A stretch of DNA of 32,167 nt from Terriglobia bacterium (GTDB lineage: Bacteria; Acidobacteriota; Terriglobia; Bryobacterales; Bryobacteraceae). Positions within the stretch are counted from its first letter, which is position 1. Every line of letters starts with the position of its first letter. Location: contig JANYDS010000044.1 of NCBI GenBank assembly GCA_025363475.1, positions 1 through 32,167 of the forward strand, in the 5' to 3' direction. The position numbers and the translations under genes are program-made. A model generated the notes under the pieces. The model did not search any database. It was not told where the DNA came from and saw only the letters and a list, made by a program, of their open reading frames with translations. Below, piece after piece: positions 1 through 7,863 of the stretch.

Positions 1-1
1 C

Positions 2-130
2 TACCAAATCCTACAGATTCTCAGCCTCTCGCTTTTCGAAAAAACCCCCATTCTACAGGCCCTTCAGCCCTCGGATTACACATCCGATTTACTCGACCCC
101 GGCAAACAACTCATTCTGTTCGACTTGTAG
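2..130 (+). mobile_element. IS4-type transposase, C-terminal end only (cut by window edge)
   Basis: Reading from base 2, the frame is open for 42 residues to a TAG at 128-130. The peptide contains YQILQILSLSLFEKTPI and ends KQLILFDL. I recognise this tail from IS4-family (DUF4372-type) transposases, which often end in a QLILFDL-like string. The DDE catalytic core lies off the left edge, so whether the copy is intact cannot be judged. The same frame stays open past the stop for about 300 bases, which could be interrupted host sequence. I did not find a clear terminal inverted repeat after the stop, because the left end is not in the window. The family call rests on remembered C-terminal similarity only. 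Confidence 0.72.
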
Positions 131-719
131 CCGGACAGCAGCGACCCTGCATACAGAGCCCCGGGCTGGGCTGAGGACGGCGTCGTATTTGCGATCCTCA
201 CCTTGCCTTGGAGTCCGCTGCTGTTGATAGTGCTGACTGGCATTACTGCTTTGGCCCCGCCGTCGAAGGGCATAGTAGACCTCTGGAGTGCGGGGATCAA
301 CGCCTTATTGGTGCTCTGTGCCGGCAGCCTGAATGCCGCGATGATCGCGGGATTTGGCAAGACGCGGTCCTGTCTAGCGAGTTTTTCGACCAAAAGATTA
401 TTTGTGGCTGGGATCGCTCTTTTTTTTGATATTGGCGGCAGCTATTCTCGCAGGAGAGCTTGGGATGTGGAGACCGGCAAACTTGCCTCGGGAAGCTACA
501 AAAACAGATAGTTTTTGGATACAGTGTGCTGCGGATCAATCTCAAACATTCGCCCATTGCCGCATATGGCGGACTTACGTGGAATTCCTTCGGGATGCCG
601 ATTGTTCGCCGGAGGATAACGTCCCCAGAGTGACCATCGCTGAGATGCAAGTCGAAGCATTTACGACACCAATTGTGGAGATCCGACTTCAGAGCGATCG
701 CGTGTTGAAATCGAGATGA
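131..719 (+). pseudogene. possible broken small membrane protein next to the IS
   Basis: From 131 the frame is open and strongly hydrophobic, with likely membrane segments around SPLLLIVLTGITALA (about 209-255) and INALLVLCAGSLNAAMIAGF (about 299-358). At an 8-base T run (420-427) this frame runs into charged sequence and a stop at 511. The +1 frame continues as another hydrophobic stretch (LILAAAILAGEL) and stays open to TGA at 717-719. One T fewer would join the two into a single reading of three membrane segments plus a roughly 70-residue tail with three cysteines. There is no start codon in the expected place, because the 5' side abuts the transposase. I do not recognise the family. The hydrophobicity could be chance, so this is a weak call; otherwise the region holds nothing I can name. 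Confidence 0.3.
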
Positions 720-725
720 GGAGAG

Positions 726-801
726 TGGTGGCCAGAGAGGGACTTGAACCCCCGACGCCAGCCTTTTCAGGGCTGCGCTCTACCAACTGAGCTATCTGGC
801 C
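726..801 (-). tRNA. tRNA-Phe (GAA)
   Basis: The minus strand folds as a complete cloverleaf of 76 nt. The acceptor stem is GGCCAGA with TCTGGCC, and the D arm contains AGCTCAGTTGGTAGAGC. The anticodon stem is CAGCC/GGCTG around loop CTGAAAA, giving anticodon GAA. The T arm is GGGGG/CCCTC around TTCAAGT. The discriminator is A and the 3' CCA is encoded. It lies downstream of the fumarate hydratase gene on the same strand with a 72 bp gap. Confidence 0.97.
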
Positions 802-873
802 GTTATAGTGCAGAAAAATCGCGGCGGAAAACTTCCTCGCGATGAGGAAATCCCATTATAGCAAGTCCGGTTC

Positions 874-2391
874 TTATGCAGGTTGCAGGTGTTCCAGCGC
901 CCCCGCTGTCGCCTTTTCCACATCCGCATGAAGGCTGTTGCCGTGGGCATCCATCGTCACAATCGCCGGAAAACCTTCCACACGCAGGTTCCACATCGCT
1001 TCCGGAACACCGAATTCGAGCAGGCTGACACCCAACACCTCTTTGACAGTACGGGCATAATACTGGGCCGCGCCGCCAATCGCGTTCAAATAAACCGCGC
1101 CGTATTCCTTGAGCGCCGCAGAAGTCTTCGCGCCCATCCCGCCTTTACCAATCACCACCCGCACGCCGAAGTTCTTAATCACATCGGCCTGGTAAGGCTC
1201 TTCACGAATACTGGTCGTCGGACCCGCCGCTTTCACGGTCCATTTGTCGCCGTCCTGCATCATCACCGGACCGCAGTGATAAAGCACGGAACCATTCAAG
1301 TCAACCGGTGGCGGATTCTTCATCAAATACGCATGAACCGCATCGCGGCCCGTATACACGGCACCGGTGATCAACACCACATCGCCAACCTTTAACTGCC
1401 GAACCGCCGCCTCACTCACCGGCGCAGTCAGCGTAATTTCACGACCGGTCAGCGGCAACCCTTCGCCCTGCGTCATCTTTTCCACCGGACGCGACGGATC
1501 GCGGTAAAGCCAGCTAGTAATCGCACCGCTGGCAGCATCAAGACGCACGCCCAGCCGCCGGAAAGCCCAGCAGGAATAGGCAACCGAAACAAAGAAACTG
1601 GCAGGCAGACGGTTGGCAGCAGCGATCTTGCAACCGATCAGCGAAACACGCCCGCCGAAGCCCATGGCACCCACGCCCAGCTCATTCGCTTCCTTCATGA
1701 TGCGGGCTTCAAGCCCGGCCAGAACAGGTTCCGGATTCGTATCGTCTAAGGTGCGGAAAAGCTGCTCTTTCGCAACGTCGTAGCCGTGCGCACGGTCGCT
1801 GCCGATACAAACGCCAAGCGCACCCGGAGCACAGCCCTGGCCCTGCGCCTGCCACACAGCATGCAGGATGCACTTGCGAACACCTTCCAGCGTGCGGTCA
1901 GCACGACCCATGAAGTCCAGACTGGCGGGCAGCGAATACTGGATATTCTTGTTTTCGCAGCCGCCGCCTTTGAGGATTAGTTTGACCTCAACTTCATCCT
2001 GCTCCCACTGCTCAAAATGAATCACCGGCGTGCCCGGACCAAGGTTATCGCCGCTGTTATGCCCCGTCAGTGAATCCACGGAATTGGGGCGAAGCTTGCC
2101 CAGCTTCGTGGCCTCCGCAACCGCAGCGCGAATCGCCTTCTTGATCACCAGCTGATTCACACCCACCGGCGTGTGGACAAAGAACGTCGGCATTCCGGTG
2201 TCCTGACAGATCGGGCCGGTATCTTCCACTGCCATGTCGATGTTCGAAAGAATAATATTGAGAGCCTGCGATGCCTGAGTATTGGGCTTTTCATTCACCC
2301 CGGTGGCCGCCATGGCCGCGCGCACGTCGGGGGGCAGGTTGGTGGACGTCTGGGTAATCAGTTCTACGAGGCTGCTTTGAAGGAAATCCAT
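874..2391 (-). CDS. fumA: fumarate hydratase, class I (Fe-S dependent)
   Basis: It interconverts fumarate and malate in the TCA cycle, using a [4Fe-4S] cluster in the cytoplasm. The protein carries the fused alpha (N-terminal) and beta (C-terminal) domains of class I enzymes in one chain of about 505 residues. Counted from the TTG two codons upstream, the likely cluster ligands are C64 (ICQDTG), C189 (QGCAPG) and C276 (YSCWAF). Their spacing resembles the C105/C224/C318 ligands of E. coli FumA as I remember them. The GKGGMG motif of the beta domain and a GPTTSIREE segment are present. I chose ATG 2391 over the in-frame TTG at 2397 because AGAGG sits 6 bases before the ATG. It lies 13 bp after hemB on the same strand, so the two are probably co-transcribed. 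Confidence 0.95.
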   Translation of the reverse strand: MDFLQSSLVELITQTSTNLPPDVRAAMAATGVNEKPNTQASQALNIILSNIDMAVEDTGPICQDTGMPTFFVHTPVGVNQLVIKKAIRAAVAEATKLGKLRPNSVDSLTGHNSGDNLGPGTPVIHFEQWEQDEVEVKLILKGGGCENKNIQYSLPASLDFMGRADRTLEGVRKCILHAVWQAQGQGCAPGALGVCIGSDRAHGYDVAKEQLFRTLDDTNPEPVLAGLEARIMKEANELGVGAMGFGGRVSLIGCKIAAANRLPASFFVSVAYSCWAFRRLGVRLDAASGAITSWLYRDPSRPVEKMTQGEGLPLTGREITLTAPVSEAAVRQLKVGDVVLITGAVYTGRDAVHAYLMKNPPPVDLNGSVLYHCGPVMMQDGDKWTVKAAGPTTSIREEPYQADVIKNFGVRVVIGKGGMGAKTSAALKEYGAVYLNAIGGAAQYYARTVKEVLGVSLLEFGVPEAMWNLRVEGFPAIVTMDAHGNSLHADVEKATAGALEHLQPA

Positions 2392-2404
2392 GATCAACCT
2401 CTAA

Positions 2405-3379
2405 TTATCGACCCAGAACCCGCGCCGCCGGTTTCGCGAAGTAGGTGATGATCAGATCTGCCCCGGCGCGACGCAAACAGGTAAGGCTTTCCATCATGGC
2501 GCGTTCTTCGTCCATCCAGCCGTTTTGGGCCGCCGCCATGATCATGGAATATTCGCCGCTCACCTGATAGACGCAGAGCGGAACATCGAAACGATCACGC
2601 GCCTGGCGAACGATATCGAGATAGGGCATGGCAGGTTTCACCATGATCATGTCCGCACCCTCTTCAAGATCCAGCTCGATTTCGCGCATGGCCTCGCGGG
2701 AATTTGCAGGGTCCATCTGGTAGCTGCGGCGGTCACCAAACTGCGGTGCAGATTCAGCCGCCTCCCGGAACGGCCCGTAAAAAACAGACGCGTATTTGGC
2801 GGAGTAAGCCAGAATCGGCGTAGTCAGATAGCCGTTCTTGTCGAGTGCTGTACGAATCGCGGCCACCCGGCCATCCATCATGTCGGAGGGGGCCACCATA
2901 TCTGCCCCGGCACGCACGTGAGAGACAGCCCCGGCCGCCAGCCATTCCAGCGTGGCATCGTTATCCACGTAGCCGTCTACAACCTTGCCGCAGTGGCCGT
3001 GGCTGGTGTACTCGCAGTTGCAGACGTCGGTGATGATCAGCAGTTCCGGCACGGCGGATTTGATGGCGCGAATCGCCCGCTGCACAATCCCGTTGTCGTC
3101 ATAGCCTTCCGACCCGCATTCATCTTTGGTGGCCGGCAGACCAAACAAAATCACCCCGCCGATCCCCAGCGCGTGGATTTCCCGGCACTCTTCCACCGCC
3201 GTATCGATCGAAAGCTGACACTGCGGCGGCATGGAACTGATGGGTCTGCGAATGCCTTCGCCCGGGCAGATGAACAAGGGCAGAATGAAGCTGGCCGGGT
3301 GGAGACGAGTCTCGCATGCCAGCGAGCGCATGGCTTCGGTGGTGCGCAAGCGGCGCGGACGGTGGATGGGAAAAGGCAT
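2405..3379 (-). CDS. hemB: delta-aminolevulinic acid dehydratase (porphobilinogen synthase)
   Basis: It condenses two 5-aminolevulinate molecules to porphobilinogen in tetrapyrrole synthesis. At 324 residues it matches the family length. The two Schiff-base lysines are visible as K195 (AYSAKYAS) and K248 ([10 protein letters not shown]). The zinc-type cysteine triad [13 protein letters not shown] (C120, C122, C130) is complete, so this is a Zn-dependent rather than an Mg-only form. The open frame extends further upstream to 3727, but homology-like sequence begins at [12 protein letters not shown], so I start at ATG 3379. The upstream extension would also overlap a divergent small gene. It is followed at 13 bp by class I fumarate hydratase, probably in one operon. 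Confidence 0.96.
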   Translation of the reverse strand: MPFPIHRPRRLRTTEAMRSLACETRLHPASFILPLFICPGEGIRRPISSMPPQCQLSIDTAVEECREIHALGIGGVILFGLPATKDECGSEGYDDNGIVQRAIRAIKSAVPELLIITDVCNCEYTSHGHCGKVVDGYVDNDATLEWLAAGAVSHVRAGADMVAPSDMMDGRVAAIRTALDKNGYLTTPILAYSAKYASVFYGPFREAAESAPQFGDRRSYQMDPANSREAMREIELDLEEGADMIMVKPAMPYLDIVRQARDRFDVPLCVYQVSGEYSMIMAAAQNGWMDEERAMMESLTCLRRAGADLIITYFAKPAARVLGR

Positions 3380-3438
3380 TAGACTGGATTTTACTTCTTG
3401 CTGTAGCTTAGAATAATTCGTAACCCAAGCTTTGGAAT

Positions 3439-3579
3439 ATGCAGACCGCCTGCGAGCACAAAAAAACAGTAATGATCGCCCGTCGCGACGGCGTTGATTA
3501 TGTGGAATGCCTTGACTGCCGCCAGATCTTCGAAGCTGAAGACCTGGAACCTGTAGCAGTTGATGCTGACGAAGAATAA
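3439..3579 (+). CDS. 46-residue zinc-ribbon-like protein
   Basis: ATG 3439 to TAA 3579 encodes 46 residues with cysteine/histidine spacing C5-x-H7 and C24-x2-C27. That is a plausible single zinc site. A very acidic tail (AEDLEP, DADEE) follows. It lies divergently from hemB, with 59 bp between the two starts. The upstream AT-rich stretch (TTTACTT, TAGAAT) could carry promoters for both, but I see no textbook -35/-10 pair. The ribosome site is weak (GGA three bases before ATG). I do not know a function; proteins of this kind are usually listed as hypothetical. The paired metal ligands and codon pattern make it more likely a real gene than a chance frame. Confidence 0.62.
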   Translation: MQTACEHKKTVMIARRDGVDYVECLDCRQIFEAEDLEPVAVDADEE

Positions 3580-3639
3580 GCCAGCCCGGTTGCCTGGCAG
3601 CCACTTCCCCGCAAATTAAAAAACGCCCCGGTGCGGAGT

Positions 3640-4824
3640 TCAATCCGCGCGGGAGAGATTTTGCGCGATCACGGCGAAAGCCCCGGCGAGCTTTTGCAGG
3701 GCGACGGTATTCACCGCCTGCGGCCACCGGTCGGCCGGGCTGTGAAACAGTTCATTCCCTCCCACCAGCGAAATATATTTGCCGCCGCCCCTGTGGATGT
3801 TTCCGGCTTCACCGGCAGGTGTCTGGCCCAGCGGCCGCTGATTCATCTTCATGCCCGTGGCCGCCACCTCACGCATGGCGAGCGACCGCATGGCTTCGTC
3901 TGAGAACTGCATGGTTCCGGCAGGTCCGGTGGCGGCACCGATATTGGCCCCGAAATGGATCCAGGCGTGGGCCTCTTTGATGATTTCGCCGTGGCCGTGG
4001 ATGAACTGATCCAGCCCGAAATGGCCCAGCTCATGGCCGCTGGAAGCGACGAAGATCACGTCGCGGGCCGGTTCCGTCACGGCACGCATCACTTCCAGCC
4101 AGCAAAAAATGCCGCCACCCCGTTCGCTCGCACAATTCCACCAGCCACTCCGCGGGGTCATCACCACCACCGGCGCGAGCTTGGCGTTTGACCCTTTGCG
4201 CACGGCAGTTACATTGAACGCATCCACCTCTGTGCGCGCAACCTGTGCCACCAGCCGCGCTGTTTGCCCGGGAGTTGCAAAGCTCCGCAGCCATTCCGCT
4301 TCTTCGCGGGCCACAAGAAGAACCGGCGGACCGTACGGATGGGCGAAATTCGCCGCATTCACCGGTGACAACCCGGACCCCGCGCCTTTCGTGACCGCGA
4401 CAATCGCCCGGTGTTTGCCGGAACGCCGCAGTTCCAGCAGAAACCCCGCTTCGTTATTCGGCACCACTTCAATCAAGCCGATGGGCGCATCGGAACCTGC
4501 GAGGCCGATCCGGCCGGTGATCCCCGTCGCATCCGTAAACGACCCGTCAAACATCGGCAGGCCTTCGATGCGCCGGTCCGGGCCTTCAAGAAAACATAGT
4601 CCCGGATCAACCCGGTTCACCCGGAAGGGGTCCAGCGAGGCCGTCAGACCCAGACCACGAACCCTTCCCGCGAGCCAGTCAGCCGAAGCCCGGTCAACAG
4701 CACTGCCCGTGCGGTGAATTCCCTGCTGATCGTATTCCGCAATCGGGTGCGCGTCTGCGGCAAAGGCACGGCGGGCAACAGCGATGGCAGCTGAAAACGC
4801 AAGGAAGTCTCGGCGCGGAAGCAT
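3640..4824 (-). CDS. secreted M28-like peptidase-fold protein with altered metal site
   Basis: The 394-residue protein starts [10 protein letters not shown], a Tat-like twin-arginine signal with cleavage probably after AFA (about residue 22). The order of segments, including a probable PA-like insert at about 90-190, and the C-terminal [10 protein letters not shown] resemble M28 aminopeptidases. The usual metal ligands are replaced. Where M28 has an HxD motif this has MTPRSGWW (about 222-229), where it has Asp-Asp-Gly this has SERGGG, and the acidic pair is replaced by [10 protein letters not shown] with HELGH at 264-268. That string fits the HExxH zinc motif of other metallopeptidases. It may be a pseudoenzyme, or an enzyme with a rebuilt zinc site. 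Its start lies only 32 bp from the divergent serS start. The fold assignment is moderately sure; the activity is unknown. Confidence 0.7.
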   Translation of the reverse strand: MLPRRDFLAFSAAIAVARRAFAADAHPIAEYDQQGIHRTGSAVDRASADWLAGRVRGLGLTASLDPFRVNRVDPGLCFLEGPDRRIEGLPMFDGSFTDATGITGRIGLAGSDAPIGLIEVVPNNEAGFLLELRRSGKHRAIVAVTKGAGSGLSPVNAANFAHPYGPPVLLVAREEAEWLRSFATPGQTARLVAQVARTEVDAFNVTAVRKGSNAKLAPVVVMTPRSGWWNCASERGGGIFCWLEVMRAVTEPARDVIFVASSGHELGHFGLDQFIHGHGEIIKEAHAWIHFGANIGAATGPAGTMQFSDEAMRSLAMREVAATGMKMNQRPLGQTPAGEAGNIHRGGGKYISLVGGNELFHSPADRWPQAVNTVALQKLAGAFAVIAQNLSRAD

Positions 4825-4856
4825 GAAATGAGTATATGCGCTGGTAGCATACCTTT

Positions 4857-6137
4857 ATGCACGATTTAGGGGCGTTCCGCGCCAATATTGACGCCATTGC
4901 CTCTCGGCTGGCCACGCGCGGATTGGTGCTGCCGGTGGAACAGTTCAAAGAACTGGACGTCCGCCGCCGTGCCGCGATTACCGAAGCCGAGCAGCTACGG
5001 GCGGCACAAAATGCACAGTCTCGCGAGGTGGCCCAGCTGCGCAAAGCGGGGACCGATACGACGGCGTTGCAGCAGGCCTCCCGCGTGATGGGTGACCGGG
5101 TCACGGAACTCGGCAAGAGCGTGGAAGAAGTGGACGCCGCGTTTCGCGAAATGCTGGCGGGTATTCCCAATGTGCCGCATGAATCAGTGCCCGTAGGGAA
5201 AACTGAGCATGACAATGTCGTGATTCGAACATTCGGCACCCCGCCCGTTTTCGATTTCGAACCCAAAGCCCACTGGGATTTGGGGCCGGAACTCGGCATT
5301 CTCGATTTTGACCGCGCCGCCAAGGTAACGGGCGCACGCTTTGCCGTGTATTGGGGTCTCGGAGCGAAGCTGGAGCGCGCGCTGATTAATTTCATGCTTG
5401 ATACCCACACCCGCGAGCATGGTTACACCGAAGTGCTTCCCCCGTTCGTGGTGAATTCGGCCAGCCTCTATGGGACAGGACAGCTTCCCAAGTTCGCCGA
5501 AGATCTGTTCAAGCTCGAAAAGAGCGACTACTGGCTGATTCCGACGGCGGAAGTGCCGGTGACGAACCTGTTTCGCGATGAAACGCTTGAAGCCGACAAA
5601 CTGCCCATCAGCCTCTGCGCCTACACGCCCTGCTTCCGCAGCGAAGCCGGGTCCTACGGGCGCGATGTGCGAGGGATCATACGACAGCACCAGTTCCAGA
5701 AAGTGGAAATGGTGAAGTTCGTCTCGCCTGACCAGAGCTACGACCAGTTGGAGCGCCTGACCGATGACGCGGAAGACATCCTGCGCCGATTGGGACTGCC
5801 CTTCCGCACCATTGTTCTCTGTACCGGAGACATGGGGTTCAGCGCAGCGAAAACCTACGATATTGAGGTCTGGCTGCCGGGACAAAACGGTTACAAGGAA
5901 ATCTCTTCCTGCTCGAATTTCGAAGCGTTCCAGGCCCGCCGTGCCAATATCCGCTACAAGGGCGGCAAGAAGGCCGAACTGGTCCACACGCTGAATGGCA
6001 GCGGTCTTGCCGTGGGCAGAACCTGGGTGGCGATTGTCGAGAATTACCAGCAGAAAGATGGCAGCGTGGTGATTCCTGAAGTACTGCGTCCGTATCTGAA
6101 TGCTGAGCGGATCACAGCCTCCGCCGCCCTCAAATAA
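4857..6137 (+). CDS. serS: seryl-tRNA synthetase
   Basis: It charges tRNA-Ser, and also tRNA-Sec where present, with serine in the cytoplasm. The 426-residue length is normal. Residues 1 to about 110 form the tRNA-binding antiparallel coiled coil, rich in Glu, Arg and Ala. The class II motifs are clear: motif 2 as [20 protein letters not shown] followed by KVEMVKF, and motif 3 as [19 protein letters not shown]. The C-terminus reads [11 protein letters not shown]. The ATG at 4857 has no strong Shine-Dalgarno sequence. It is divergent from the M28-like gene, with only 32 bp between starts. An 8-base T run lies 13 bases past the stop, but I see no stem before it. Confidence 0.97.
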   Translation: MHDLGAFRANIDAIASRLATRGLVLPVEQFKELDVRRRAAITEAEQLRAAQNAQSREVAQLRKAGTDTTALQQASRVMGDRVTELGKSVEEVDAAFREMLAGIPNVPHESVPVGKTEHDNVVIRTFGTPPVFDFEPKAHWDLGPELGILDFDRAAKVTGARFAVYWGLGAKLERALINFMLDTHTREHGYTEVLPPFVVNSASLYGTGQLPKFAEDLFKLEKSDYWLIPTAEVPVTNLFRDETLEADKLPISLCAYTPCFRSEAGSYGRDVRGIIRQHQFQKVEMVKFVSPDQSYDQLERLTDDAEDILRRLGLPFRTIVLCTGDMGFSAAKTYDIEVWLPGQNGYKEISSCSNFEAFQARRANIRYKGGKKAELVHTLNGSGLAVGRTWVAIVENYQQKDGSVVIPEVLRPYLNAERITASAALK

Positions 6138-6160
6138 CTCTGTTATCCATTTTTTTTATT

Positions 6161-6189
6161 TTGAGAAATCTAAAGTTGTAGTTTAGAAT
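6161..6189 (+). promoter_or_regulatory. sigma-70-like promoter for the DUF4143 ATPase gene
   Basis: TTGAGA at 6161-6166 and TAGAAT at 6184-6189 are separated by exactly 17 bases. The stretch is AT-rich and sits just after serS. Transcription would begin near 6196, inside the inverted repeat that follows and only about 60 bases before the first normal start codon of the next gene. This is called by eye, without scoring. Confidence 0.5.
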
Positions 6190-6204
6190 TCTCATATAAG
6201 AATT
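6187..6204. repeat. short inverted repeat, operator-like
   Basis: AATTCT (6187-6192) and AGAATT (6199-6204) are perfect inverted arms around the hexamer CATATA. The repeat overlaps the -10 box of the preceding promoter and the expected transcription start, where a repressor would bind. Short AT-rich palindromes also occur by chance. Confidence 0.35.
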
Positions 6205-6258
6205 TCGCGTATCATCGGCCCCCAGATACTGAGAGCCGCTCGCGCGTTCCCCGCCATC

Positions 6259-7422
6259 GTGATCACCGGACCTCGACGGGCGGGCAAAACAACGCTCATC
6301 CGTCAGCTCTTTCCGAAGGCGGAATATGTACTTCTGGAGGACCCGGACATTCAGGCCCGCGCCCGCTCCGACCCGCGCGGACTGATCGATGAACTTCGTC
6401 CTCCCGTGATCTTCGACGAGATACAAAACGTACCGGAGCTTTTCGCCTACGTTCGGACCCGTATTGACGAGCACCCCCGCTCCGTCGGCCAATGGTTGTT
6501 TACGGGTTCTCAGGAGGCTCCCCTCATGCAGGGTATGAGCGAGTCCATGGCAGGCCGCGCGGCCGTTCTGCAACTGCTGCCGTTTAGTCAGCCGGAATCG
6601 TCCAGGGTGAGCCTCCTCCATGGCGGTTACCCTGAGGTACTGGCCCGGCCCGCCAGCCGCGCCCTTTGGTTCAGTTCCTATATACAGACATATCTTGAGC
6701 GCGACGTCCGGGCGATCACCAATGTTCGTGACCTCGGCACCTTCCGCCGTTTCCTCTCGATGGTGGCCAGCCGTCACGGCCAGATATTGAACAAGACAGA
6801 CCTCGCGGCACCGCTGGGTGTTTCCGTTCCCACCGTGGGGGAGTGGCTCCACATACTCGAAATCACCGGACAGATCATTCTGGTCCCGCCCTACCTTGAA
6901 AATTTCGGCAAACGACTGGTCAAATCCCCCAAGGTATATCTGGGTGATTCCGGCATGGCTTGTTATCTTTTGGGAATCGCGTCCCAGGCCGAACTGGACA
7001 GGTCTCCATTTCTGGGATCACTGTTTGAAGGCTTCGTTGCATCAGAGATTCTGAAGAGTCAGATCAACCGTGGAGGAAGAAAGGAGCTTTATCATTTCCG
7101 CGATCAGCAGGGACTGGAAGTGGATTTTCTTTTCCCCGATGCCAAGGCGGGCTTGAGGATGGTCGAATGCAAGGCGTCACGAACGGTATTGCCCGCCATG
7201 GCCGCGCCCATGCAGAGCCTGCGGCGGTCGATCAAGACACAAGCTGCTGTCCGTATGAGCGTCGTCCACAGGAGTTCACCCAGCGCGCCGAAGACCCGCG
7301 TATTACAGCCCGGAGTGGAAGCGCTCAATGTGCGTGAGTTTGCCGTTGACCTGAACCCGGCGGTGCCTGGCCACCCGGGCAGGAATCCGGGACACAGCCG
7401 GAACCGATCAGCGGGGCAATAG
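6259..7422 (+). CDS. AAA-type ATPase with DUF4143 domain
   Basis: The N-terminal P-loop ATPase domain shows Walker A as GPRRAGKTT, Walker B as PPVIFDEIQ and a WLFTGSQ sensor segment. The C-terminal half is a DUF4143 region with SPKVYLGDSG, a LFEGFVASEI segment and QGLEVDFLF followed by VECKAS, which resembles a PD-(D/E)XK nuclease-like fold. Proteins of this family are common in accessory regions; their cellular role is poorly known. Start problem: GTG 6259 lies inside the first beta strand just before Walker A. The same frame upstream, open back to a stop at 6184, reads ISRIIGPQILRAARAFPAIV, which is the expected family N-terminus, but it holds no ATG, GTG or TTG. The tail after about residue 365 (GHPGRNPGHSRNRSAGQ) also looks foreign to the family. 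The gene may be decaying at both ends. A ruined mazEF module follows. Confidence 0.82.
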   Translation: MITGPRRAGKTTLIRQLFPKAEYVLLEDPDIQARARSDPRGLIDELRPPVIFDEIQNVPELFAYVRTRIDEHPRSVGQWLFTGSQEAPLMQGMSESMAGRAAVLQLLPFSQPESSRVSLLHGGYPEVLARPASRALWFSSYIQTYLERDVRAITNVRDLGTFRRFLSMVASRHGQILNKTDLAAPLGVSVPTVGEWLHILEITGQIILVPPYLENFGKRLVKSPKVYLGDSGMACYLLGIASQAELDRSPFLGSLFEGFVASEILKSQINRGGRKELYHFRDQQGLEVDFLFPDAKAGLRMVECKASRTVLPAMAAPMQSLRRSIKTQAAVRMSVVHRSSPSAPKTRVLQPGVEALNVREFAVDLNPAVPGHPGRNPGHSRNRSAGQ

Positions 7423-7450
7423 TTAACCCGCCGAAAAGCGTGTCCGACGA

Positions 7451-7467
7451 ATATACTCAGCGTATAT
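7451..7467. promoter_or_regulatory. inverted repeat directly before a mazE-type start
   Basis: ATATAC (7451-7456) and GTATAT (7462-7467) are perfect inverted arms around TCAGC. The second arm abuts the ATG at 7468. Ribbon-helix-helix antitoxins normally repress their own operon through such palindromes, so this is probably the operator of the decayed module downstream. Confidence 0.45.
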
Positions 7468-7685
7468 ATGCCGTCGATATTGATCCAACTCGACAACGCT
7501 ACTTTTGAAGCTCTGAATCATGTCGCACCACAGCGAAGCGCCTCCGCACCGAGTTCATCCGCCAGGCGGTTAAGGACGCGATTAACAGGCAGGAACTAGC
7601 TCGGATCCAAGAGGCGTACTTGCAACAGCCCGATTCGGCGGCGGACTCCGATGACTGGTCGAACTGCGAGGAGTTCAAGTCTTGA
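7468..7685 (+). pseudogene. MazE/ribbon-helix-helix antitoxin, frameshifted
   Basis: From ATG 7468 the frame reads MPSILIQLDNATFEALNHVAPQ, a typical beta strand and helix of a ribbon-helix-helix antitoxin, and then turns to unrelated sequence. Another frame picks up at about 7536 as KRLRTEFIRQAVKDAI and runs to TGA 7685, ending DDWSNCEEFKS, the usual acidic toxin-binding tail. The total of 218 bases is one short of a whole number of codons, which fits a single-base deletion near 7534 (CAGCGAAGCG). The toxin remnant overlaps its end, as in working modules. The antitoxin cannot be made as a full-length protein. Confidence 0.75.
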
Positions 7686-7863
7686 CACTTACGAGATCTG
7701 GTGGGCGGACCTTCCGGCGAGAGCCTGCGTGGCCAATTGAGACAACCTCCGTACCGTCTCAAAAGCGATCCTGACCGAACGCGTCTCGCGGCTCCCGGCC
7801 AACAGGATCGGCGAAGTTAAGCGAGCGATCGGCTACGCATTCGACTGGGCGGAGCTGACTTAA
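7683..7863 (+). pseudogene. MazF/PemK-type toxin, heavily deleted
   Basis: The TTG at 7683 overlaps the antitoxin stop, the normal arrangement for these operons. After an apparent single-base loss, one frame reads TYEIWWADLPARA (from 7687), the recognisable MazF N-terminus. It then jumps to CVAN, a TGA at 7738, and DNLRTVSKAILTERVSR through RIGEVKRAIGYAFDWAELT to TAA at 7863, the recognisable MazF C-terminus. About 58 codons remain where a MazF has about 110, so the middle of the fold is gone. The in-frame TGA probably replaced a Trp or Phe codon. With a frameshift, a large deletion and a nonsense codon, an active endoribonuclease is ruled out. Its last bases overlap the stop of the convergent lipocalin-like gene. 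Confidence 0.75.

Noticed and set aside
2525-3382. Plus-strand open frame of 285 residues
   Set aside because: It is a full antisense shadow of hemB, with His/Arg-rich composition and no recognisable motif.
2405-3727. Longer hemB reading starting at 3727
   Set aside because: The extra 116 residues lack HemB similarity, would overlap the divergent small gene, and ATG 3379 gives the normal family length.
4694-5410. Long minus-strand open frame (238 residues)
   Set aside because: It lies opposite the start of serS and the M28-like gene, is rich in Ser/Arg/Ala without motifs, and is a shadow of serS codons.
6130-6852. Minus-strand open frame of 240 residues opposite the DUF4143 ATPase
   Set aside because: It is antisense to a clear Walker-motif protein and has no domain features of its own.
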